Source: Nitrospirota bacterium
Lineage (GTDB): Bacteria > Nitrospirota > UBA9217
Direction: 5' to 3'
DNA: 6,147 nucleotides
Assembly: GCA_027456925.1 (NCBI GenBank)
Contig: DAIDTZ010000324.1
Coordinates: 1 to 6,147, forward strand
Part shown: positions 1-5,584 of the stretch, in pieces
Position numbering within the stretch: the stretch's first letter is position 1
How the letters are laid out: every line of letters starts with the position of its first letter
Program-made: the position numbers and the translations under genes
The notes under the pieces: generated by a model
Seen by the model: only the letters and a program-made list of their open reading frames with translations
Database searches by the model: none
Told to the model about the DNA's origin: nothing

Positions 1-108
1 GGCGCTGATTTTCCGGTGGGAATAGGTAACGGCCGGGGAAGCTGTTTCTTCTTTGGTGATTATTCACTTGAATTGCCGCCCAAAGACATTGTATTATTTC
101 TGCAATAA
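1..108 (+). CDS. Possible 3' end of an upstream gene (partial, uncertain)
   Basis: Frame 1 is open from the first base of the window to a TAA at 106-108, about 35 codons, while the other two plus frames hit stops early. The peptide ends in ELPPKDIVLFLQ and could be the C-terminus of a protein that starts outside the window. If real, it stops 27 bases before the DUF2844 start and would place that gene in a longer operon. Against it, third codon positions are less GC-rich than in the neighbouring genes, and an open stretch of this length occurs by chance fairly often. No family is recognised. Confidence 0.3.
   Translation, partial: GADFPVGIGNGRGSCFFFGDYSLELPPKDIVLFLQ
68..97 (+). promoter_or_regulatory. 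Candidate sigma-70-type promoter ahead of the DUF2844-DUF3443 genes
   Basis: TTGAAT (68-73) and TATTAT (92-97) are separated by 18 bases and resemble -35 and -10 hexamers, with 4 of 6 and 5 of 6 consensus matches. Transcription would start near 104, giving a short leader of about 30 bases that contains the Shine-Dalgarno sequence. The match is by eye only, and the site would lie inside the tail of an upstream gene if that gene is real. Confidence 0.35.
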
Positions 109-115
109 TGCAAGA

Positions 116-122
116 GAGGAGG
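116..122 (+). promoter_or_regulatory. Ribosome binding site of the DUF2844 gene
   Basis: GAGGAGG is a near-perfect Shine-Dalgarno sequence. It ends 13 bases before the ATG at 136, which is a little longer than usual. It supports this ATG, and the protein starting there begins with a proper signal peptide. Confidence 0.65.
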
Positions 123-135
123 AAACGCTAACATC

Positions 136-603
136 ATGAGACAAAAAATCCCTGCCTTGTTCCTCTGTGCAGTCCTGATCGTCGCGGCACTTGCAGCCCG
201 GCCGGCGCTGGCAGCACTCGGCGAGCCCGCTGATTCAATCGCCTCGGACCAAAAGGCGCTCTCTGCCCTTCGGAGTTCCTCGACTGCGCACAAAAACTAC
301 ACCGTCCAGGTGGTCGGGTCGGACGCGGTCACGGTCCGCGAATATATCTCACCCTCCGGCATCGTATTCGGTGTTGCCTGGAACGGCATGACCCGCCCGG
401 ACCTGACGCAGCTGCTCGGCACTTATTTCACCGAGTACCAACAGGCCCGGAAGCAGGCGCCTCCTAAACCCGGGCGCCGGTTCAGCCGGGTAAAAACAGA
501 CCGCGTCATCGTGGAAACATGGGGCCACATGCGGAACCTCCAGGGACGCGCCTACGCGCCGGCATTGATCCCTTCGGGAGTGACTATCGATGAAATCAAA
601 TAG
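136..603 (+). CDS. DUF2844 family exported protein
   Basis: A 155-residue protein of the DUF2844 family, whose function is not established. Residues 1-26 form a Sec signal peptide: basic MRQK, a hydrophobic core, and a likely cut after PALA. The mature protein is therefore about 129 residues and periplasmic or secreted. Family features visible in order are the N-terminal ALGEP segment followed by the ASDQ helix, the VREYISPSGIVFGVAWNG block, the PDLTQLLGTYF block, and near the end GHMRNLQGRAYAPALIPSGV. The mature part has no cysteines, no catalytic motif I recognise and no membrane helix. The start is ATG at 136 with a strong Shine-Dalgarno sequence. Its 3' end overlaps the DUF3443 gene by 14 bases, which suggests coupled translation and a shared task. 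From memory the two families commonly sit side by side in proteobacteria, which makes an accessory, inhibitor or folding role for the DUF3443 protein conceivable; that role is inference. Confidence 0.88.
   Translation: MRQKIPALFLCAVLIVAALAARPALAALGEPADSIASDQKALSALRSSSTAHKNYTVQVVGSDAVTVREYISPSGIVFGVAWNGMTRPDLTQLLGTYFTEYQQARKQAPPKPGRRFSRVKTDRVIVETWGHMRNLQGRAYAPALIPSGVTIDEIK
576..592 (+). promoter_or_regulatory. Internal ribosome binding site and overlapping start of the DUF3443 gene
   Basis: GGGAG at 576-580 lies inside the last codons of the DUF2844 gene, 9 bases before the ATG at 590-592. That gene's TAG stop follows at 601-603, so the frames overlap by 14 bases. This arrangement favours translational coupling. 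It also fixes the downstream start, because the ATG is followed immediately by a complete lipoprotein signal. Confidence 0.7.
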
Positions 604-2389
604 AATTGCGCTTCTCTTCCTCCTGAGCTTGGTGCTCCTGGCCGGCTGCAGCGGCGGCTCGGGAAGCGGATCGAACGCACCCGCAAAAACGCTGGTCAGT
701 ATTAGCGTAACGCCCTCGACCTCCAGTATTGCCCTGGGAATGATGCAACAGTTTATTGCTACGGGCGTTTACTCGGACAGCTCGGTGCAGGATGTGACAG
801 CACAGGTAACCTGGAATTCATCCGTCCCTGCCGTTGCAACCATCAACAACGTGAGCGGCAAGAATGGGCTGGCCACTTCAGTATCAACAGGCACGACAAC
901 CATCAGCGCAGCATCGGGCAATATCACGAGCACAAACTCCCCCACACTGACGGTGACAGCGGCAAAGCTTGTATCCATTTCCGTAACTCCGGCGAATACA
1001 ACAATTTCGGCAGGGGCAACACAGCAGTATACTGCCTCGGGAACCTACACAGACAATAGCCAGACGGACATCATGGCATCGGTCACCTGGAGTTCTTCTG
1101 CCCCCGACGTTGCAACGATCGACATTGCCGGTTTGGCCACTTCACCAACACAGTCCGTGGTCACAGCAACAACGGCAACGACAGTGATCACGGCAACACA
1201 GGGCAATGTCTCAGGCTCTGCCATCTTGACGGTTACGGTTACGGGGGGCGGCGTTCCCGTGGCCGAGAACGTAATGCCCATCACCGTGAACGGTTCTCTC
1301 TGCGATGCAGCAAATACAATTTCCGCGGGCTATCTTAACAAACCTTGCGTCAGCGTAACCATCTGTGCGCCCGGCTCAACGACAGCCTGTCAGACGATTA
1401 AAGATATTATTCTGGATACGGGAAGCTACGGTCTGAGGATATTCAAGCAGGCCTTCACAGGCATTTCACTTTCTTCGCTTCCCTCGGTAACCAGCGATTC
1501 CGGCCAGCCGCTTGCCACTTGCGCCCAATTCGCCGGCGGGTCCGCTGAATGGGGACGTGTTCAATTGGCATATGTCGTACTGGGGAACGAACCCGCGGTT
1601 ACTGTCCCGATCCAGGTCATCGACGCAACCTTCGGGACCGCTCCGGCTTCATGCGGAATTCCGGATCTAAATCCCTCCGCCGCCGGATTGAACGGGATCC
1701 TCGGAGTCGGCGTCTTTGCCCAAGACTGCGGTACTGGTTGTGTAACCAAAGCAAACAATGGACTCTATTACGCCTGCGACACGGCTACCTCGGTTTGCAC
1801 AGGAACCACGGTTCCTCTTTCCAACCAGGTCACCAATCCGGTCATTTCTCTCCCCACAGACAGCAACGGCGTGATCGTTCAACTGCCGAGCGTTGCAACA
1901 AGCGGAACAACTTCCGTCAACGGCATCCTTGTTCTGGGGATCGACACGCGGAGCAACAACAGTTCTTCCGGAGTCACCAGATACGACGCAGATGGGTCCG
2001 GAGAAAACGTCACGATCTCTAGCGGCACTGCCTACGGAAGTATCATCGACAGCGGTTCGAACGGCCTGTTCTTCACTCCTCCTCCGGGAAACCAGCTTCA
2101 GGATTGCGGCAGCACAAATGCGGTGTGGTTTTGTCCTGCATCCTTAATGAGTCTTTCCGCAACGAATGAAGGTTTTTCGGGAACGCCAAGCAGCAATATT
2201 ATGTTCCAGATAGGAAATTTCACCAGTCTGACCAGCGGATCCAACTGGGTATTCTCCAATATCGGAGGGGGCGTGCCGGCCATCGCCGATATCTTCGACT
2301 GGGGGCTTCCGTTCTATTTCGGACGAAACGTTTACGTGGGCTTTGAAAATCCGCCCGGATCGAGCAAGGGGCAGTACTTTGCATACTGA
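590..2389 (+). CDS. DUF3443 lipoprotein with two BIG2 repeats, possible pepsin-like aspartic peptidase
   Basis: A 599-residue envelope lipoprotein. Residues 1-19 are a lipoprotein signal ending in LLAG before Cys20. Ser at the next position would favour the outer membrane under the E. coli Lol rule. A Gly/Ser linker leads to two BIG2-type Ig-like repeats (about 34-124 and 126-218), probably a spacer or adhesive stalk. Residues 225-599 match DUF3443 to the final PYFAY-like end (QYFAY). Within this domain I see ILDTGSYGLRIF (D276) and IIDSGSNGLFF (D487), a flap-like GGSAEWGRVQLAYVVLG (316-332), NGILGVGVF (368-376), and WGLPFYFGRNVYVGF (571-585). This is the motif order of two-lobed pepsin-family aspartic peptidases. 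Twelve cysteines, all within residues 238-515, could form disulfides after export. The DUF3443 assignment is firm. Peptidase fold is inference from motifs, and activity is untested. The gene is probably cotranscribed with DUF2844 and perhaps the CHASE receptor. Confidence 0.9.
   Translation: MKSNRIALLFLLSLVLLAGCSGGSGSGSNAPAKTLVSISVTPSTSSIALGMMQQFIATGVYSDSSVQDVTAQVTWNSSVPAVATINNVSGKNGLATSVSTGTTTISAASGNITSTNSPTLTVTAAKLVSISVTPANTTISAGATQQYTASGTYTDNSQTDIMASVTWSSSAPDVATIDIAGLATSPTQSVVTATTATTVITATQGNVSGSAILTVTVTGGGVPVAENVMPITVNGSLCDAANTISAGYLNKPCVSVTICAPGSTTACQTIKDIILDTGSYGLRIFKQAFTGISLSSLPSVTSDSGQPLATCAQFAGGSAEWGRVQLAYVVLGNEPAVTVPIQVIDATFGTAPASCGIPDLNPSAAGLNGILGVGVFAQDCGTGCVTKANNGLYYACDTATSVCTGTTVPLSNQVTNPVISLPTDSNGVIVQLPSVATSGTTSVNGILVLGIDTRSNNSSSGVTRYDADGSGENVTISSGTAYGSIIDSGSNGLFFTPPPGNQLQDCGSTNAVWFCPASLMSLSATNEGFSGTPSSNIMFQIGNFTSLTSGSNWVFSNIGGGVPAIADIFDWGLPFYFGRNVYVGFENPPGSSKGQYFAY
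689..1243 (+). repeat. Two tandem BIG2-type Ig-like repeats coded within the lipoprotein gene
   Basis: Residues 34-124 (bases 689-961) and 126-218 (bases 965-1243) share the frame LVSISVTP...QQ(F/Y).A.G.Y.D.S..D..A.VTW.SS.P.VATI...GLATS...T.I.A..GN...S..LTVT. This is the usual pattern of bacterial Ig-like group 2 domains on surface proteins. The DNA copies have diverged, so this is an old duplication. The second copy carries a Thr/Ala-rich stretch (VVTATTATTVITAT) that is longer than the matching part of the first. Confidence 0.8.
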
Positions 2390-2429
2390 AAAATGAGGGG
2401 ATAGCAAGGCGTTTTAGAAAGGTATTTTT

Positions 2430-4349
2430 ATGTCCCGCAGCACTCTTTTCACCGATCATAATATCAAACAGAGGTACACTCTGGTTGCCCGACTCTGCGC
2501 CGTTGGAACAATCATCCTCGGGGCCGCGGCCCTGGCGGGCTGGGCCCGCGGTTTCCGGATCCTTGCCATGCTGGGCTGGGACTACATCCCCATGGCGCCG
2601 AGCACGGCCCTGGCCTTCCTGGCCCTGGGCAGCGCCTTGCTCCTCCAGGTCAACGCCCGCGACGACAGGCCGGTGCGCCGGCTCGTCAAAGGCATGCTGC
2701 TGGCAGTCGTTTTATTCTCTCTCGTAATCATCGTGAAGTTCGTGACGGGATTTGCGCCGGGCATCGAAAGATTCCTGTCCCGGACGGACGAGATCTTCCA
2801 GGGAGTCCCCGTGGGCCGCATGTCTCCGGTGACCGCAGCCCTTTTCCTGCTGTCCGGTCTCTCCTGCCTGTCGCTCCTGCCCCGGAGCTTCCGGGGATTC
2901 AGCGCCAAATATATCACGATCGGCTTGTCCTCCCTCACTGCCGCATTGGGCGCGGTCATGACGCTTTCCTACTGGCGCGGTGCACCGTTGCTTTACGGCC
3001 GGGACGTCATCCCTGTGGCCCTGCCGACCGCAATCGGCTTTTTCGTGTTTGGACTCGGACTGCTTTCATCATTTGCATTGAAATTGCAAACCACCGATGT
3101 GCACGAGGACGAAGCGACGGGAAGCGATTCCCTGAGGAGAGACCTTCCCGCCATCATTACCCTGGGGGTCGGAGCTACGCTGGCAATCGTCACCTTCACC
3201 ATCGTCCAGCGCCTGGAAGTCAAGAGCGTCCAGGGAAATTTTAACGTCGATTCCAAAAATATATCCGTCGCGATCGAAAGAAGCATCGCGGAAAACATCC
3301 AGAATCTCTACGCAGTGGAAGGGCTCTTCGCCTCATCGCAGGAAATAGGGAGAAAGGAATTCCACGCCTTTGTGAGCAGCATATTGCCTCAAGTATCCGG
3401 CATCCGGGCAATCGGATGGGTCCCCCGTGTCCCGGCCCGGGAGAGAACTGCCTATGAATCCGCTGCCGTCAGGGACGGCATCCCCAATTTTCATTTTATT
3501 GAGCGGAATGCGCAGAATCAGCTGGTCCGTGACGGCAAACGGAGGGAGTACTTCCCCGTCTATTATGTTGAACCGTTCAGAGAAAATACGTTTGCCCTGG
3601 GGTATGACGCGGCGTCGAATCCGGTCCGAAAGGCCGCACTGCAAAAGGCGAGGGACACCGGGGCGGAAACAGCGACGGTGAGGATATCGCTGCTGGACGA
3701 ACCCGGCCGTCAATCCGGTTTTCTGGTATTTCATCCCATATACCGCAAGGGTCTCCCGTACGGCACTATCGAGACGCGCCGAAAGAACCTGAAAGGCTTT
3801 GTCCTTGGAGTGTTCCGGATCAGCGATGTCGTGGAAACGGCGCTCAGGACGATTAAGCGGGACGGTATTGAATTCTCTCTTATCGATGATGCCGCGCCGG
3901 CCGGTGAACGGCTGCTCTATTCGACGGGAAAGGACCTCTCGCCGGCCGCTGCTCTCCGCGTCAAACGAACTCTGGAGGTGGCTGACCGCCGCTGGCAACT
4001 GGAATTCTTTTCCTCGCCTCGCTACCTCCTGGAGAACAAAACGTTCTATTCCTGGGGCGTTCTGGCTGCGGGGCTTCTTTTTACCGTCATGCTGACGCTC
4101 TATGTGCACAAGATAGAGCAAGACGCGTTCGTACTTCGCCAGGCCCTGGATAACATCAAAACGTTGAGCGGACTGCTCCCCATCTGCGCGTCCTGCAAGA
4201 AAATACGGGACGACAAGGGATACTGGAACCAGGTGGAGGTCTATTTAAGCGATCACTCCGATGTGCTCTTCAGCCACGGCATGTGCCCCGACTGCGCCGC
4301 GAAAGCAATGAAGGAATTGGAAGATCTGAGGAAGAAAAAAAAGGCATGA
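2430..4349 (+). CDS. CHASE-domain membrane receptor with C-terminal four-Cys module
   Basis: A 639-residue transmembrane sensor. The start ATG follows GAAAGG (2417-2422) at a 7-base spacing. Six helices lie near 18-39, 55-74, 87-108, 130-150, 161-182 and 197-217, with basic cytoplasmic loops (RDDRPVRRLVK, PRSFRGFSAK). Helix 7 (about 240-258) leads out to a periplasmic CHASE domain (about 270-500), recognisable by GIRAIGWVPRVPARERTAYE (324-343), YFPVYYVEPF and the NPVRKAALQKARDTG segment. CHASE domains bind small ligands, such as cytokinins in plants, but this ligand is unknown. Helix 8 (538-558) returns to the cytoplasm. A short helix then leads to LPICASCKKIRDDKGYW...FSHGMCPDC, with C586, C589, C619 and C622 as probable zinc ligands. 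No PAS, kinase, GGDEF or EAL domain follows, and the protein ends 17 residues after C622 in a lysine-rich tail. It begins 40 bases after the DUF3443 stop with no visible terminator. Confidence 0.88.
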   Translation: MSRSTLFTDHNIKQRYTLVARLCAVGTIILGAAALAGWARGFRILAMLGWDYIPMAPSTALAFLALGSALLLQVNARDDRPVRRLVKGMLLAVVLFSLVIIVKFVTGFAPGIERFLSRTDEIFQGVPVGRMSPVTAALFLLSGLSCLSLLPRSFRGFSAKYITIGLSSLTAALGAVMTLSYWRGAPLLYGRDVIPVALPTAIGFFVFGLGLLSSFALKLQTTDVHEDEATGSDSLRRDLPAIITLGVGATLAIVTFTIVQRLEVKSVQGNFNVDSKNISVAIERSIAENIQNLYAVEGLFASSQEIGRKEFHAFVSSILPQVSGIRAIGWVPRVPARERTAYESAAVRDGIPNFHFIERNAQNQLVRDGKRREYFPVYYVEPFRENTFALGYDAASNPVRKAALQKARDTGAETATVRISLLDEPGRQSGFLVFHPIYRKGLPYGTIETRRKNLKGFVLGVFRISDVVETALRTIKRDGIEFSLIDDAAPAGERLLYSTGKDLSPAAALRVKRTLEVADRRWQLEFFSSPRYLLENKTFYSWGVLAAGLLFTVMLTLYVHKIEQDAFVLRQALDNIKTLSGLLPICASCKKIRDDKGYWNQVEVYLSDHSDVLFSHGMCPDCAAKAMKELEDLRKKKKA

Positions 4350-4351
4350 AG

Positions 4352-4372
4352 ACCGAAAATCGGTGCAGCACC
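4352..4372 (+). other. Small hairpins just after the receptor gene
   Basis: ACCGA (4352-4356) pairs with TCGGT (4360-4364) around a loop of three A, starting two bases after the stop codon. An alternative stem, GGTGC (4362-4366) with GCACC (4368-4372), shares bases with it but leaves a one-base loop, so it is better seen as a palindrome than as RNA structure. There is no T-run directly downstream on the plus strand, so a classical intrinsic terminator is not supported. It could contribute weakly to 3'-end formation. Confidence 0.35.
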
Positions 4373-4537
4373 CTAGAAAAAACATTTAGACACTGAAAAA
4401 GCGGATTAACACTTGATAAATGCGGATAAATCCAGCACCAAGGTATTCACCTGTTGGGTGAGCCTCTATTCATGAATAAATCAGCCGTTATCAGGCCGTT
4501 ATCAGATTTTATCAGTGTCAAATGCCGTTTTTAGGAT
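4370..4537. repeat. AT-rich imperfect inverted-repeat element in the convergent gap
   Basis: The outer arms match in reverse complement with small gaps. GACACTGA (4389-4396) pairs exactly with TCAGTGTC (4512-4519), CATTT (4383-4387) with AAATG (4520-4524), then an A-run (4377-4382) with a T-run (4528-4532), and CCTA (4372-4375) with TAGG (4532-4535). Inside, the left arm holds GGAT/TGAT units starting at 4403, 4414 and 4424. The right arm holds TCAG at 4481, 4491, 4502 and 4512, including a perfect tandem copy of GCCGTTATCAG (4484-4494 and 4495-4505). In the middle are a 6-bp hairpin (4446-4451 with 4457-4462) and the 12-bp palindrome TATTCATGAATA (4467-4478). No gene is seen here. It may be a dispersed intergenic repeat, a MITE-like remnant or a bidirectional transcript end. 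Confidence 0.55.
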
Positions 4538-4554
4538 CACTTTTTTTTGGCGGC

Positions 4555-5493
4555 TCATGGCTTGCGGGAACCGCTTTCCAGCAATTGTTCCTCTCCCGCA
4601 TAGTTCTCTTCCAGCAGGCGTTTGTTGATATCGATGGCGCCAACCGCTCCCTCCCCCGCCGCTATCACAACCTGGTCCTGGCCGGTATTCAAGGGGCCCA
4701 CAATGTAGAGCCCGCGCAGGGAAGACTCGTACCGGCTGTTGACCGCATACTTGAAACCCAGTGCGTCTTTTTTCAGGGACAAATCAATCAAATAACCGTC
4801 GTTCAATTTCGCGCCGAATGAAGCCATGATCGCGTCGCAGGCTGTCCGCTTGCCGTTTTTCAGTTCGAGCGCCTCCAGTTCCGGCTCGCCGATGAGCTTT
4901 ACCGGTTCGACGGTCTCTACCCTGATCCCTTCCTCTTCCAGCACTTCCTCGGCGCTGTCCGGCAGGCTGAACCGGTAGGGGATGAACGTGACATCCTTCG
5001 TAAACATCCGCTTCATGGCCAGGGCGATGTTGATTGCCTCGATGTGGTCCCCCATGACGACCAGCCGCTTGTTCGTGGTTTTATACCCGTCGCAGTCCAC
5101 ACAGGTAAAATAACCGGCCCCCAGGTAGCGGTAGATATTCTTGATGGGAGGGAGGATATCATACACACCCGATGCCGCGATAACGTAACGGGAACGGTAA
5201 ACCGTATCCGCGGTCGACACGATAAACAGGCCGTCTTTCCGCAGGGAAACGACGGGCGTTTGTTCGATCCGGACATTGAAACGCCTTGCCTGTTCCATGC
5301 CGCGGTCGATGATTTCGCTTCCCGATATTTCCCGGTGGGTAAGAACGTTCTCAATGTGCCGCGCATGCCACGTCCTTCCCCCGCCGCGGTCGAGAAGCAG
5401 GACATCCCGGTTGTATCTGCCGAGATAAATCGCTGCCTGCAGCCCGCCCGGTCCGCCGCCGATGATGATGCAATCGTATACGCGGTCGTCCAT
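4555..5493 (-). CDS. Thioredoxin-reductase-like FAD-dependent oxidoreductase
   Basis: A 312-residue flavoprotein with the layout and length of thioredoxin reductases (about 320). The FAD-binding IIIGGGPGGLQAA (residues 9-21) is intact. A redox-active pair C131-V-D-C134 followed by DG lies at the usual place, and the C-terminal flavin segment is SLRGLYIVGPLNTGQDQVV (258-276). Two positions are unusual. The second Rossmann site reads LVVMGDHIEAI (144-154) rather than the usual GxGxxA/G, and the basic HRR-type segment is replaced by IPYRFS, so ordinary NADPH use is doubtful. The normally acidic residue of the GD flavin motif is P267. It may reduce a thioredoxin-like partner or use another electron donor; the substrate is unknown. 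I chose the ATG at 5493 because GGGGAG (5505-5500) precedes it by 6 bases. A TTG eight codons upstream lacks such support. It lies 91 bases downstream of the GNAT gene on the same strand. Confidence 0.88.
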   Translation of the reverse strand: MDDRVYDCIIIGGGPGGLQAAIYLGRYNRDVLLLDRGGGRTWHARHIENVLTHREISGSEIIDRGMEQARRFNVRIEQTPVVSLRKDGLFIVSTADTVYRSRYVIAASGVYDILPPIKNIYRYLGAGYFTCVDCDGYKTTNKRLVVMGDHIEAINIALAMKRMFTKDVTFIPYRFSLPDSAEEVLEEEGIRVETVEPVKLIGEPELEALELKNGKRTACDAIMASFGAKLNDGYLIDLSLKKDALGFKYAVNSRYESSLRGLYIVGPLNTGQDQVVIAAGEGAVGAIDINKRLLEENYAGEEQLLESGSRKP

Positions 5494-5499
5494 CTTCCG

Positions 5500-5505
5500 C
5501 TCCCC
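5500..5505 (-). promoter_or_regulatory. Ribosome binding site deciding the oxidoreductase start
   Basis: On the minus strand GGGGAG ends 6 bases before the ATG at 5493-5491. The only longer option, TTG at 5517-5515, would put this site inside the coding region and add eight residues (LRSSGERK as codons, with Met if initiated) before the conserved flavin-binding strand. The ATG is preferred. Confidence 0.6.
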
Positions 5506-5520
5506 GGAACTTCGCAATGA

Positions 5521-5584
5521 AAAATCAAGAATTAGGAATCGTTGTCATCGTTCGCATTCGTAATTTTTAATTCGTAATTGACTT
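5521..5584. repeat. AT-rich gap with direct repeats between the GNAT and oxidoreductase genes
   Basis: The gap between the two minus-strand genes (5494-5584) is sharply more AT-rich than both neighbours. It holds two perfect copies of ATTCGTAATT (5556-5565 and 5570-5579), 14 bases apart. Low-complexity sequence of this kind is often a dispersed intergenic filler in related genomes. I see no convincing -10/-35 pair and no terminator, so whether the two genes share a transcript is open. Confidence 0.45.

Noticed and set aside
1549..2022. 157-codon plus-strand open frame inside the DUF3443 gene
   Set aside because: Arg- and Ser-rich out-of-frame reading of conserved DUF3443 sequence, with no Shine-Dalgarno sequence and no family resemblance.
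2390..2429. Separate promoter for the CHASE receptor
   Set aside because: The 40-base gap shows a Shine-Dalgarno sequence but no convincing pair of promoter hexamers. A promoter inside the DUF3443 gene cannot be excluded.
3333..4121. Long open frame (262 codons) on the minus strand opposite the CHASE receptor gene
   Set aside because: It lies wholly inside the well-supported receptor gene, shows no recognisable domain or signal, and its composition (many Arg, Pro and Gly) is typical of an antisense shadow of a GC-rich gene.
4370..4537. CRISPR array or origin-type iterons
   Set aside because: The repeated units are only about 10 bases, degenerate and without unique spacers of CRISPR size. 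There is no cas or replication gene nearby.
4541..4548. Run of eight T as a plus-strand terminator for the receptor gene
   Set aside because: No stable GC-rich stem ends directly before it. The nearest pairing (GCCG with CGGC) would flank the T-run with a loop of over 20 bases.
5013..5528. 171-codon minus-strand open frame overlapping the oxidoreductase start
   Set aside because: It is a frame-shifted shadow of the flavoprotein. The FAD and CxxC motifs lie in the other frame, which also has the good ribosome binding site.
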